64,000 bases of DNA from Macrolepiota albuminosa (GCA_027475525.1 JAMWFC010000113.1:1054001-1118000); one strand, 5' to 3'. Positions 11,728 to 23,648 are shown, counted from the stretch's first letter. Notes: generated from the sequence alone by a model not told the origin. A program made the numbers and translations.

Positions 11728-11742
11728 ACGGGGCCTATAACC
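11728..11742 (-). other. Possible Copia primer-binding site
   Basis: Directly inside the 5' LTR the element strand reads GGTTATAGGCCCCG. It resembles the complement of a tRNA anticodon arm rather than a tRNA 3' end. Copia-class elements often use an internal initiator-Met site complementary to GGTTATGAGCCC; here two bases differ. Tentative. Confidence 0.35.
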
Positions 11743-12074
11743 TGTAGAATATTACAGTTATTCCTCAGTCACTCACAATAATGAAGTCGACTGATTGTAT
11801 TATCTGTAGAATATTACAGATATTCTACATGTATGGTGAGTGACTAAATAATATATAGGTAACGGAATAGGCTCACCCTCAGTCACTCACAATAATGAAG
11901 TCGACTGAGGGGAGTATTATTTGTGCGTATGAAAAATTAGCGATAACGAAACAAAGACTGGTAAATACTGATCGTTCTGTAATGTGGCTGACACCACCAG
12001 AAGAAGTAAATACTAATAAGGAAATAATAAGTTGCTGTGTCCGCTCGGCGGTTGATTAAGTTGATTCCTTAACA
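11743..12074 (-). mobile_element. Copia element, 5' LTR
   Basis: A 332-bp LTR, TGTAGAAT...TTAACA, followed by ATACC at 12075-12079, which matches 6048-6052. With the partner LTR it delimits an element of about 5.08 kb once the nested solo LTR is removed. Confidence 0.92.
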
Positions 12075-12079
12075 ATACC

Positions 12080-12815
12080 CACTAAACCTCACTTCTGCAG
12101 CTGACTGCCAGGCATCTATGGAGAAATGTCTGGGTGGTTGAGAGACGTGGTTCAAACTCAGAGCTTCTTGCTGCATTATGTCAGCAGAAGGCCACTTAAG
12201 GGGTCTTGGATTTGTGTGGTGTGCTACTACACCACATGTCCACCATGCCATCCAATTCTTGGATTTATGTTGATAGACACTAATATATATGATCAACTTC
12301 CTCAATTATTGAGAAACTCCTCCCTTCAAACTTACTTAAAAGCTCAACTCATTTAAATTTGATCTCAAGCTTCATATAAATAGTAGCTAGAATTTCTCTC
12401 TCTGCTTTAGTAATTGTGCCATTGGTCTCTTTTTGATTATTCAATCTTATAGATAGTCATTGACAAAACTCTACTGTAGATCTTGGTACTGCCATGCGCT
12501 GCAGCAGCCCATCCCTATTGATAGTAAAACCTCGGTCTACCTTGGTCTACTAAAGTAGACCTCGGAACAGCCACATATATATGTTATTTAATTGGAATGT
12601 ATCATGTGTTTTATTCTGTCATGATCAATTCACACTTGAAACTCTGGTCACTTCCAAAGATGAGTCGAAGGTGAGCAATCAATATAAAACTAATAGCAAA
12701 AGGGCTGATGTGAACTCATATCTTAGTAAAACAATGTATATCATAGCAATGAATAGCAGAAAGGGACTTCTTGCATACAAGCAGTAACATGTGCGCTTCT
12801 GAGCAAAAAAAGCTA
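12080..12815. other. Non-coding stretch right of the Copia element
   Basis: No gene is supported. There is a short palindromic run of GTCTAC/GTAGAC near 12530-12560 and a TATA-like CATATAAATAG near 12374. Otherwise nothing is recognised. Confidence 0.5.
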
Positions 12816-12878
12816 TAACTAGAAAACAGTTTGTACAACATGACTTCATTTGTAAGTATGATATATAGGCCTTCAAAT

Positions 12879-14765
12879 TCATGCCCGTTGGTATTCGACC
12901 ACACCCATCTCACCTACATGCCAAAGCTTGACGAACTGAAGATTGGCTTTGTTGCCGATATCAATAAAATTCTCCAGTGTACGCTCTCTGCCGTTTTGTA
13001 AGGACATCATAAGCAAATCCATATTGTACTGTCTGATTGTACCCATGCCGAAGTTCGGAAGCATCGGCGCAGGTGCCTCAGTGAACATATGATTTGATGT
13101 ATTGGTGCGATTCACATGCTGAAGGACGTATTCGTCTGTATGACGTAGTCATCAATGAGTGTGGCCAAGTATGGTCAGAAAGTCTCCGGAGGAGCCACGT
13201 ACGAACAAGGACACGAGCACCAGGCTTGAGGACTGTGTGTATATTACGAAGGATTTGACCACAAGCTTCGTCAGGCCAATCGTGTCTGATATCAATTATT
13301 AATAATTCGGTCCTTGCATTTGATCATGAGCCTTCAAGTCCTCACATGACATTCTTCAACTGAGGTTGCTTGTTGAGTTACAGAGGCCGAAACATGCGAT
13401 GAATATACTCACGTAGTATACATCACATCCTGCAATTGGCGATTCAACAAAGAAATCCATAGCCTTGAACTCAATCCGTTTTTCGGCAGCTGCGGAAGGC
13501 AAAAGTCTCGGCCAAACTTCCGTTTTTGCCTGGACAATACGATCAGGTAGGTCCTGAAGCTTTAATTGAAGGTTCGGAAAGGCTTTGATCAGTTCCATAG
13601 CCATGAGGCCAACGCCTCCGCCGACATCATTGACTATAGTTCCAGGAGGATATGTTTTCCAAGGAAAATCTACCCTTTCTAAGAACCACATCCCACAAAA
13701 TTAGATCGTTGAGAACATACCTACAAGGACTGCTGCACTCTGTACAGCATCATTCCAGCCGGCCATTCCGAGCCCAAAGTTCGCTCCCTCTTCTGCTCCC
13801 TCTGGGGATCCCTAATGCCGACCGTCTGTAATTGAAAGTAGCCACCACAGACAACATACATACCCAATGCTGAAAGAGAGAGCCCTTATATCCGGTCAAT
13901 TTGTTCCATGCGGATCGGTTAATTGCTTCCGAATTTCCCCAGTCCGGATCAGCCAAAACATCGACAAAGCTTTGAGGTTGCATCGCTATTTCCCCCACAG
14001 CTACATACATTTGTCAAGTAGATCAGAGATCACTTTTTATAAGGGGGGCAAGGATTCAGCTGCTTACATAAAAGGCAGGAATTTTGACATGGGGCTCGAA
14101 GAGAGAAGCTGGAGGCTCAATCGGTTGTTAGCGAAGCAATCTGTGGTGACTGTAAACCAAAAATATTTAATATCGTTAAATTGGTTAAAAGGCGTCTTTA
14201 GTTTTCATTACCTTCTCGAAAAATATGTTTAGTGGCGAGCAGGCGCATGATTCGGCCAAGTTTTTCATGATTTACACCTGCCCTTTCTCCTATTTCTTTG
14301 ACATGCAGCCCAGATGGTTGTCCTTGAAGGATATCTGCTATCTTAAAGGTAACGACAACCTTCAAGCAAGCAGGTTCGTAGAACTATGAGGTGGTAAAAG
14401 CATGAATCTTCGTAGCGATTCTATAATGATTACCTGCATGGCCCTCTATGATAACGTGTTAATAAAAGAGACCTGAGGGTTTGGGATAAGAAATTTAGAC
14501 GTACATTGACTATAGTATGACTCGGCCGTACCAGGGTTGAACACAATTGGGCACATGCACCTTCAAGTAACTGAATTGCATCTCTCATACGAACCGATGA
14601 GATGGCTGAGTCCAATGGATGAGGATCCAGGCTATCTAAAGAAGGAATCGTTGGGAGCGAAGATTCAAAGTAATGAGATTCAATAATATTTGTTGCATTC
14701 TTGATAAGTGCGACTAGGTCAGAGACTTGCCCACCAGCCGGGATTTGTAAGGTTGTAGACGCCAT
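12879..14765 (-). pseudogene. O-methyltransferase, copy 2 (frameshifted)
   Basis: This has the same ten-exon layout as the intact copy at 31187-33052, from MASTTLQIP at 14765 to VEYQRA at 12879. SAM motif VNDVGGGVG, the C-terminal His-Asp-Trp helix region and the 12-base microexon are all kept. In exon 5 the sequence has one extra base (AAAGCTTTGTCG against AAAGCTTGTCG near 13965). With the same splice sites this shifts the frame and soon meets a TGA. It could be rescued only by a different splice choice. Downstream exons show no further lesion, so inactivation, if real, is young. Confidence 0.75.
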
Positions 14766-15644
14766 TAAGAGTTGTCACGGATGAATTGTTTCTGTTCTGC
14801 AAATTCTGGCATACTTATATATGTACGAGCAAGACAATTCATCAAGCACAACTGATCAAGTTCATCAAGTACAACTGTTCATCACGCTCAGCTGTTCATG
14901 AAACATGACTGACCGGATGAGCTAAATATGTTGTCGGCCATAGAGCTTCCCATGAGATCTCGAGGGAATTTGGCACGCAATGCATTGATAGATGTAAATC
15001 AAGTGTAATTTCACAAGACTGCAATTATGTTAAGTTTTGCAATAAAACCTTATGTATATATGCCCAATGTCCTGGGTCGTGCACCTCGAGCATATCAAGT
15101 ACAATGTCATTCGGCAGTTTGGATAAGGACCCTTCATAACGACTAGGACATCTGTTGTAGATTTTGAAAGAACAAGAATATTTCTCACATTTTGATGACT
15201 ATCACCATTTCGTACAGCATCTGATTCCTGACATATCGTATCAATCAACGAAGAAGCAAGAAGCTGTGGCCGTGAGGTTGAGTTGGAGGCGGCGTTGTGA
15301 ATAATCCCGATATCTGTGATCCTGCAGAGTTTGCATCATGATACCAGTCGCACGAGACTACAGACGCTTGCTTGAGAATCCAGCGGGAGGAAAGAAAATC
15401 TCAAAGCCGAATGTTCTTCATCATGATGTGGTAATTTTAGAGACGTACCTTGTGCATCCAATAGGTTTAGGAAGGTTTGTCTCACACGAAGCTGGGATTG
15501 TCTATTTTTCACTGCAGCTGCGCCACAGCATGTCGAATGCAGCTACATAAATGTATCTATGAGACGATGACAATTCTCAATGACAAGTCCGATTGACTCG
15601 GTAGTTCGTCACCTGGACTATGATTCTGCCGGAATGACTAGAAA
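14766..15644. other. Spacer between OMT start and SEH1 3' end, copy 2
   Basis: Both genes point leftward, so this is OMT upstream sequence and SEH1 downstream sequence. TTATATATGTACG lies about 50 bases before the OMT ATG and could serve as a TATA box. A repeated ATCAAG(C/T)ACAACTG block lies at about 14835-14880. No coding region seen. Confidence 0.5.
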
Positions 15645-17194
15645 TTATCCTTCCATATCGGTATCTCTGTTCTCCTGTCGCTCAGAGTCCTCCGCCTCCT
15701 CTACACCTATGCTTCCTGCTGGTCGCCACACGCTCCCTGAAGTTGCCTTCCACAGCCGAACACGTCCATCATTTCCAGTGGACGAAAGGACCGTGCTACA
15801 TGTCAACTTAACTTGGCGTGAAGATATCACAATAGACATCAAACTCACCCGGTGATATTCCATTCTACTCTACCTATAGCTGACCCTTTGATGGGTGACT
15901 TGTCAGTCCTGAAATTTTTGTACAACTGAGCGTCACTTACTTATGTTGATCAAAATCAGCAACAACGTTCGCGGTCCACTTGCCCTCTTCTTCTTCGTCT
16001 TCGTCTTCTCCATCCAGGTCTTCGCCTGGCTTGACACGCCAGATACGGACTCTACCATCACGACCTCCAGTGGCAATGAGATGATATGAACGCCCACACG
16101 AAGGAGCCCATGAAACGGTGTTGACAGCGAAAACTGGCGGTGTGGCTGCAGTACCTTCTGTAGCTGACATACCGCCTTCTTGCGCGGATGAAGATGTCTG
16201 TGAAGTAGAGGTGGGGGCAGGGTCAAGGGTGAGGATGACCGTAGACCGGCGAGAGGGAGAAGGTTGAATGATCTATTGAGATGTCAACCTGCGCAATCGC
16301 ATTCTACGAGCTAGATTTATACACACCTTTACGACATTATTTATTCCAGAGGCAACGGCAATGAGCTCGCCCCAGTATCGGTCTTTACACCATGAGATAC
16401 ACCAGCCACCGTCTGCTTCGCGATTGCCTGAGCCTGGACGCATGGAAATTTGTGGAGTCATAGTCCCGCTTTGTTGGAGATTTTGCTGCAAAGCCTGAGT
16501 AACAAGAGAGGCGTTGGCACCGTCAAGCGCCGCATTGGTCTGCGTTGGCGTAGCTATAGCAGCCGTATGAGCACGTGTGTGAGGAGAAGGAGATTTATAC
16601 GAGGAGAGGCTTGGCACATCTAGTTCATCAGAGAGCTGCCAAGTAGAAATCGAGGGTTGCTCGAGGCACTCGTATATTCACAGTTGATTATCTGACGAGA
16701 TTGTTGCCTTTGAAGAGTGAATAAAGACAATCTCATTTGAGTCGTATCACCCACAAGCTTGAGTCCAAAGTGATGTGGTGCAAACTCTACTGCTCTAACT
16801 GTTCCCCGTGCATCCGTCAAAACTGCTCTCTCGATCCAACGCGAGGGTGATGGCTGTGACTGGGCAGAGGTACCGCCCCCGCTTCCACTTGTCTGTTGAG
16901 AAGATTCTAACGACAAGGTCTGCTCCCAGATCTTGACAGACCGGTCAAACGAAGAAGACGCGATGATCGAACCAAATTCTTGGTGTGCCCAGCTGAGTTT
17001 TGATACGGGCGCGTCGTGAGCCTTATTTCCTTATGAGCGTCGGGTGGCCAATAGTGATGCAATTACGCACTGCTTCATCCAACTGCCATATTTTAATCCT
17101 AGGAGACATCAGAAGGCGCAGACAAGGCAGACCAAGGCACTCGGGCTTACCGCTGATCTAAACTACAGGTGGCCAGACGAAGACCATAAAAATC
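15645..17194 (-). pseudogene. SEH1-like nucleoporin, copy 2 (5'-truncated)
   Basis: Exons 2-7 align with the intact gene at 33957-35605. Exon 1 is cut: similarity starts at YDFYG, and the sequence upstream (17195 onward) is unrelated and supplies no matching start. Exon 2 lacks 33 bases at its 3' end, an in-frame loss of 11 codons that leaves the donor GTGCG usable. The acceptor before exon 6 changed from AAAAGG to AAAGGG, which would move the splice by one base. It is probably non-functional. Confidence 0.8.
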
Positions 17195-19369
17195 ATATAG
17201 TGCCCTTCCAAAGGCAGGCACTGCGGCGTATTTTGACGCGTGACATCGGTGTGACCTTAAGCTCGTGAATTCCAACCACCATCTCACATCGCATATATCA
17301 ATACCTGTTCTCGTCGCTTTCCTCGACCATTCTCTTGTCTGCATTTTAAGTCTTTCAATTTCTTATTCTTTCTCTGTCCGTGCATCCGCGTTTCAAGTCT
17401 TTCATTTCTTACTTGGTTTTCCGTTTTTATCTTTCGTTTCTTCTTTGTTCTTCTGCTGTTTTCGTCCCCGTCGTTGTTAACTCTATGACCGGTCAGCAAA
17501 GTTCCAAAGGACATGGGGCCAGAGCTGCCGTCCCCCCGCTCCTCGTACCCTGCGCCCTTCATCCATTTTACGCAGGCAGGACGAGCGTCCTGTTACCCCT
17601 CTTGTCGCTGAACCTTCGGGCGCCGATTCGCCTTCCTCAAATCGCGGAGCGAATGATTTGCCGTTGGCAGACACTCCTGGGATTACTTCTGACTCAAATT
17701 TGGGTACTAGGAAGGATCGCTCTCCTTCCCCCTCTTTCCGAGGGTGCTGTACGCGTTTACCCTCCCATTCCGCCGTCTAAGAGATCGAGGGTTCGCGAAG
17801 GTCGTGCAGATGGCACTCCTACAGACGCTGCAATGACTGCCGATGCCGCAGATGCATATATGCGGTCTTCTGTCCCTGTCTTCGCTGATGACGGGCAATT
17901 TCGCACTCCTGGATCTGCGCCCCGTCACGTTCAGAATCCTTCTGTTGAGGGTCCTGTTGCTCCACCAGGTGAGATTGTCCTTGACACTACTCATGATAAT
18001 TTATACCGCCGAGCTTCGCCATGTTCACAACAGGATGGAGTTGGTAATGACGAAGAACGGGTCATCACCCTGGCTGTTCTATATTGCTACAGCTCTTTCA
18101 TGCACATGGGTTGGAGCTTAATCGCGACGGTAAGTTTCCTTTCTCCCATTGTCCAATGTGCGGCATGTCTTTTTTTCAGCTGCACGGTGCGCAGTGTTTC
18201 TGGGCGCAGTGCGCGTTTTATATCGGCGCGGTGTGCAGCTTTGTCTTGGCGCTTTGCGCATTTACCTTGGCGCCCTGTGCATTTGCTCGTTTTTTGCGCT
18301 TTGCGCATATTGTTGGGCGCTGTGCACATATATTCATACCTTCTTTGGGGCATATGGCCATATAGCCTTCCTGTTGTCTGTCTGTGATTTTCTTTTGTTT
18401 GTCTGACTTCGGGGCCACAAGTTGTCTTCGAGCTTTGCACTGATTCCCTGCCTCTCATAGACCTTCTAAAGCATATTCATGCTGTCCATGATTGGGTTGG
18501 TAACACTGCTCATCTTGCGCCTGCTCCTATTGGGGGCATAGTCTTGGATGCTGTACCAAACTCCTCTGTTATAAACAATGTCGCTTCCACGGTCCCTGTG
18601 GGAATAGTGACTGGCGATGTCCGAGTCAACCCTCTGCTGCGTGATGGTGGATGGGCCGATCACACTCTCCCATGTGATGCCCCCTCAGGCTAGTTCCACT
18701 CGTGTGTTACATGGCACGCCTCTGGGTGTCGGCCGACAAGGTTTACCCTCACAAGGTTGTGTGAGCGTTGGAGCAGGGTATGCTGGAATATATTCCGCTT
18801 GATCTTTTGACTGATAAAGCATGTCGCCATGCAACTTGGGAACCTCCCCCTCCTGAATCGTCCTTTGTTATTGCAAATGGCAAGCTTCGTTTGCCGAATG
18901 TTTCCTTTGACACCTCCAAAGAGTCCAACCTCAGTTTTGATGACTGGTCAGCTGCTTCCGATAACCTCATTGGTGCTATGCATGTTCATCTCTGCATGGA
19001 TTCTGATGCGGGTTCAGGGGGTCCCATTGCTAATGTGATTGCTGACTCATTTGCAACTCATTTTAAACAGCTTAAGTCCCGACCCAACACGCACATCAAA
19101 TTTAGTATAATTATGGATTATGATCGACGTTTGTGAGCTCTCTTTCTGCATGAATCCCATTCCTTTCGTATAGACACATTCCAGGTTAACTTGGCAGGAA
19201 TGTGTTGCTAGCTTACATGCTCAGAGGGTCAAGACCTTGGATAATCGGTTGGCGGAGATGGAGTCCTTTCTGACTCAATCAAAATTAGCCCCTTTAAAAT
19301 CCAGATCTGTACCTTTGTCCTCATCAATTCGATCCAAATGCCTTTCTTGCAGATCTTTGGACCACAAAC
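17195..19369 (+). pseudogene. DIRS-like element 1, leader and gag-like region (decayed)
   Basis: A pyrimidine-rich leader (17275-17470) precedes a coding-like stretch starting at an ATG at 17485 with a Ser/Pro/Arg-rich product spread over several frames. No domain can be named. It is placed in the DIRS element because the RT follows on the same strand with no other boundary seen. An array of GCGC palindromes lies at 18204-18327. Further broken frames run to 19136. No long frame here looks like a working gene. Confidence 0.5.
18204..18327. repeat. Array of GCGC-N3-GYGC palindromes
   Basis: Six GCGC-N3-G(C/T)GC or near-identical units start at 18204, 18226, 18249, 18270, 18296 and 18317, a spacing of 21-26 bases. 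Each could form a tiny hairpin or a dyad binding site. The surrounding bases are T-rich. Confidence 0.7.
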
Positions 19370-20299
19370 TTGCATTGTGCAAGTCTCTCCCCCGGTTTCT
19401 TTGCAGGGAAAATAAGTCCTGGTGCACTCCCAGTAGTATCTCAGTCTGCTTTGCCTTCAATGGCATCCCTTCCTGTGAAAGAGAGACAAAATGTGTGCAT
19501 TTCCATGTTTGCTCCTTGTGCAGAGCTGCAACTCATGGAGCATAAACGTGTTCTGCTTGAAGTGCTCTTTCCTGTGTCTACACCTCTGAAAGCAGATTGT
19601 TGGAAGTCTTCCTTATGTGATGCTGTGGTGTTGGACCTATTTGTGGAGGTGCCGAAAGGCCTTCGCTCTAGTTTTGACATTGGTATTAGTTTCTTTTCTC
19701 TTGATTGTTCATTCTCTCTGCCAAATCATTTCCGATCCTCTGAGGCTCAAAATTTTATTGTTGCTAAATACTCTGCTGAAGTTGCTATGGGCAGAGTCTC
19801 TCCAGAATTCCACCCTCATATTGCTGAATGACTCTTTGGACTGTTTTGTTCTGCCCCTCTCAATGTAATTATTAGTTCAGGTGGCAAGCTTAGAGTCATC
19901 TTAGACTTGTCTTATCTAAGACATGACCCTGAGTGGTTGTCTATAAATTCCTACATAGATTCAGATAATTTTCCTTGTGATTGGGGTACTTTTTCTGCTT
20001 GTTGGCTTCTGGTGGCCAATGCCTCTCCTGGTATACAAGTGGCCATTTTCAGTGTTGAATCTGCTTTTTGAATCATTCTCACATGTCTGCAAGATTGGCC
20101 AAAACTCATGGTTCTCATTGATGGCATTGTACACTACAATTTTTGACTTAATTTTGGAGCTTTCTCAGCTCCCAGTCTTTTTGGACACATTGCTGACACT
20201 GCTGTATGTATTTGCAAATACCAGGAGGTGAATGACATATTAAAATGGGTGGATGATTTCATTTTCTTCCAGTACCCTCTCATGTCAACATCACCTCAT
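19370..20299 (+). pseudogene. DIRS-like element 1, reverse transcriptase N-terminal part (broken)
   Basis: The RT lead-in has TPLKADCWKSSL, GLRSSFDIGISF and LPNHFRSSEAQ; then, after a frameshift near 19830, GGKLRVILDLSYLR, SINSYIDSDNF and DWGTFSACWLLVANASPG. FGAFSAPSLFGHIADT precedes the catalytic box KWVDDFIFF. Stops occur near 20068 and 20146. This RT type, with a KWVDDF box, is typical of DIRS-like fungal elements that use a tyrosine recombinase instead of integrase. It is interrupted by a solo LTR at 20305. Confidence 0.75.
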
Positions 20300-20304
20300 G
20301 TTTA

Positions 20305-21070
20305 TGTCACAACCTCTCCCACCCAGAACCACCCCAGGACACCCCCAGAACTCCATCCGGAACACCTCTGCCAACCCCATGACACGACCTCTGCCATTGG
20401 GACCGCCATCACTGCTATCATGCACATCAAGCCCCGCCATCACACCGCATCCACGAACCCTGGAACTACCCACTGGCATGTGCCGATCACCAGATCATGC
20501 CAACTACCCTGGCCATCACACATCACGGCACCCTTGATCACGTGCCCTGCATGCACGATCCTTAATATATAGTTTCCCCCCCTTCCGCCACTGCCTATTA
20601 ACTCCCGGAACTGCCCCAGACATCCCAGGACCCCTCAGGAACCCAGAGCAGCCACCCTCAGTATTTAAGAGTAGCTATCCACTTGTCATATGCTAGTCTT
20701 GATATTACATTTGATTGCTTGCATGCCCTTTGATTGACTGGTACACATTGACTAGCATGCTTGGCTGGCACACTTTGACTGGCACGCTCAATTTGTTCAT
20801 GTGCTCCTAAGATTGGTACACACTTCATGACTTAAGCTTTACTAATCTGGTCTTGTCCTAGAATCCCTGGTTCTCGACTCGACTCAGACCTTCTAATTCT
20901 TTTGACTTCACCGATCTCCAAACTAAATCCCTTACTCCAGGAATCCCCTGTTCATGTCTTGAACCCTGGAGCTCAGTCCAGAGTTCCAGACACCTGAGTA
21001 CACACAGATCAAGTCCACCTTGTAAGGGCGTTGCTTTTCTGGAAAGCCCCCGACTCAGCAGAATCTGACA
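20305..21070. mobile_element. Solo LTR of an unidentified element (766 bp)
   Basis: It starts TGTCACAACC and ends AATCTGACA, with GTTTA at 20300-20304 and again at 21071-21075. A CTTAATATATAG stretch near 20560 may be its TATA box. RT sequence continues on both sides. The 5-bp target duplication and different termini set it apart from the TGAT...ATCA family. Confidence 0.9.
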
Positions 21071-21075
21071 GTTTA

Positions 21076-21420
21076 TTCTTATGACAAATTCCTGATTTAT
21101 GAGGTTGCAGATGAGCTCAGCTGGCCGTGGTCTCCTAGCATTCTCCCTTCCCTGATTCCTTTGTTTATATTGGTTTCTCCTGGTCTTTGAGTGCAAAGAC
21201 TGTCAAACTTCCACTTGGGAAAAAGTCAAAGTATCTCTCAAAACTTGATGAATGGGTTAGAGCTTCCAAAGTTACCTTGAAAATGACAGAGTCTTTAATT
21301 GGCACTCTCAACCATATATGCCTTGTTTTGCCCACTGGCAAATCACAGCTCTCTTCACTATTTGCTCTGTGTGCTTACTTTGCTCATGTTGATAGCAATT
21401 TCATTCATCTTTGACCAGCT
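21076..21420 (+). pseudogene. DIRS-like element 1, RT/RNase H connection
   Basis: After the solo LTR the RT frame resumes: YDKFLIYEVADELSWPW, YIGFSWSLSAKTVKLPLG and ESLIGTLNHICLVLPTGKS. These blocks normally link RT to RNase H in DIRS-like elements. The frame ends at TGA 21412 and then meets an LTR. RNase H and recombinase parts of this element are not seen. Confidence 0.75.
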
Positions 21421-21427
21421 CCCATTA

Positions 21428-22461
21428 TAGATGTCCACAGATAGTGCCAACACAAGCACCTCACATTGGCACATTGGTACCACTAGGAGTGGCATGCCTT
21501 AGTGCTCCCAGGGCTAATTTTTGCATATTTTTATGTTAATAACTCGCAGCTGGAGCCTCTAATTATTCCTGGATCACTCTCTATGGCACCACCTATTCTT
21601 AGCACCACTCTTGACACCTTGCCGCACCTTGCCACTCACCCTTCAGAGCTATACATGGACATGGACACTTGGCACCAGTCAATCTGGAATTATGCTTTTA
21701 GCTGGTGGCAGTGCTTACAGGAGGCATGATAAAGTATTTTCATGACAGACAGCTTAGAGTTTCACCTTAGCATCTGACATCACTTAGCACCTTGCCAACT
21801 CAGACTGACAGCATGATTGTGGACTTTTTCACCATATAGTTTAATTCATGGCATTCACTTACATATAAATACTTACTTGTTGTTAGTAGTACATCATCAA
21901 TTTGGCAGTAGGGATTGTATCCCAACATTTTGGTCACCCTATGCAACAGACTACCTTTTGTTGACCATGTCGGCAAGAGGACTCTGCTTTAGTTCTTTCT
22001 CTCTCTCTCTATAGTCTCTTAGTGATTTGCAACTGCAGCAAGGCATTTGTGCTTAGATCCGCTAAGCAATCGTATTATTTTTATCATCTCTTTTAGGTGC
22101 TAACACTTAGCACTTCTTAGTGACTCTTTCCTGCACTTCTTAGCACCTTTCCTTGGCGACTCTCCTGCACTTCTTAGCACTTTTCATTGGTGATTCTTTG
22201 GTGTCTCTTAGTGCCTTTTCTTGACGACTCTCTCCCATGCCTTTTAATGCCTTTCCTTGGTGACTTTTAGCGCACTCTTGCTGCATTTTTGGGCCTTACA
22301 TAAGTGCCAATCACCTCCTTTTCTTGCCACCAATCTCTTGCCTACTGTGCGTTCTCTGGGACCTGTCCGGGACTCTCTCTCACACTTAGCATGCTCAAAG
22401 CTATATTGACTAAGTAGCTGTACTAGTGATAGTGCACCTTAGCTCAATTTGGACATCATCA
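21428..22461 (+). mobile_element. Solo gypsy LTR, variant B, second copy
   Basis: It is the reverse complement of the LTR at 1107-2169, with the same order of blocks, and ends GGACATCATCA at 22461. The left end is blurred (between about 21425 and 21432) and no clean 4-bp duplication was found. It lies between the two oppositely oriented DIRS-like elements. Confidence 0.75.
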
Positions 22462-22616
22462 CTAGAATGTTAGAGTGAGCCTTAGTACAGACTCATGTAA
22501 AATAGAGATGGCTTGTAAATATGACATGAGGATTTGTTTGTGCTTTGATAAATATCCGTAAAATGTATTGCTAGATCATCTACCAATGGCCTTCATAGCC
22601 TCAAAAGGCACTCTGC
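22462..22616 (-). pseudogene. DIRS-like element 2, tyrosine recombinase C-terminus
   Basis: The minus strand reads VPFEAMKAIGR-stop-SSNTF followed by YLSKHKQILMSYLQ. This is the end of a DIRS-type tyrosine recombinase, where relatives have GRW instead of GR-stop. It continues the frame of 23582-23648 across a solo LTR. The stop TAG lies at 22462-22464. Confidence 0.72.
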
Positions 22617-23581
22617 TGATGATGCCCAAAAGTAAATCAGTAGCAGATATGGTTTATGGCTACTGACCTGTGTAACAATGCATTGGACGCACTAAGATTG
22701 AGGAAGTCCTGGGCAGTTTCCAGGGAACAAGTCAGAAAATGTGTTGAACGGCAAAATTTGGTGAAAGTCAGTAATGAAAGTCAGCAAGGATGTGTAGTAA
22801 GGAAGATGTGCCAATGACGAAGTGCACCTAAAAGGGGTAGGGAGATGAATACGAGTAAGTGTGGCAAGAGAATGTGGGAAGGAAACTAGAGGCTTAGTGA
22901 CAACTAAGCTGTGTGATGCCTGCTATAGGTGCAAGGCATGTAGGTTCTGTAAGTGTAACTGCAGCAAGCAGGCTAAGAGCATTCAGCCAATTGGTGACTA
23001 TGAACTTGGTCAGCTCAAAAAAAATCTGAACTGTAGGGTGAACTGAGGGGTGTAAACTAGAGTACTCTGTTCTGTGTTAACTAGTGACAACAATAAATAT
23101 TTATAGTGAGAAATAAGTTTCCCGTTGCTAATGGGCTAAAGGTCGCCAAGGGGCGGTGAACTGTGAGTAATGTAATTAAACGTCATGTATTAAACCAAAT
23201 TTTGAGAAATGAAGCAAGCAAGCTGTCTGTCTGGCTGAGGGAGGATGCCAAGAGGTGTCAGGCACCAGAGTAAACGTCAGGCCATCTATCATGAGTAAAT
23301 GACATTATTCCTCATTTATAAGCATTGTCGTTGGCTAGTGGTGCCATGTGCTGATTGATTGATGCTACCTGTCACTGCTTGCTGGCAGCAAGATACCAGC
23401 TGTCATTCCAGCTGCCACCAGGGTTATCACTGATCAGATCCATTGCTTGCCATGCATGGCTGTCAGATAAGGTCTAAAATGAATAAATTGTGTGCGCCAA
23501 GTTTGGCACACACATGGCAAGGTGTCTGGAACTGATGCCAAGCCTGCTATTGATGTGCCTAGCCTGTGTGGGGTTCTATCA
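22617..23581 (-). mobile_element. Solo gypsy LTR, variant C, copy 1
   Basis: It starts TGATGATGCCC and ends GGTTCTATCA, 965 bp. It is recognisably related to the variant A LTRs, but many CG dinucleotides are now TG or CA. It splits the recombinase reading frame. Target duplication is not clear. Confidence 0.85.
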
Positions 23582-23648
23582 CCATGCAACAAATACTCTA
23601 GCATGGCTCCAATTTGCAAGCTGTGACCTTGTAAAGATTCCAAGTTGA
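23582..23648 (-). pseudogene. DIRS-like element 2, tyrosine recombinase middle piece
   Basis: Only 67 bases are left between two solo LTRs. The minus strand reads NLESLQGHSLQIGAMLEYLL, which matches the HGxRxG...EYLL active-site region of DIRS-type recombinases except that the conserved Arg is now Gln. It joins in frame to 28201-28510 on one side and to 22462-22616 on the other. Confidence 0.75.

Larger units (their letters stand above)
12816..17194. repeat. OMT-SEH1 duplication unit, copy 2
   Basis: About 4.4 kb matches 31124-35545 with few substitutions. Shared sequence starts at TAACTAGAAAACAG and stops inside SEH1 exon 1. Direct orientation. Confidence 0.93.

Noticed and set aside
12527..12560. 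GTCTAC/GTAGAC palindromic run as a terminator or regulatory site
   Set aside because: Short, isolated and not next to any gene.
17380..18387. A 335-codon open frame on the plus strand as a host gene
   Set aside because: It mixes low-complexity Leu/Ser/Phe-rich sequence, crosses the GCGC palindrome array and sits in the decayed gag-like region of a DIRS element. Another frame looks more coding in places.
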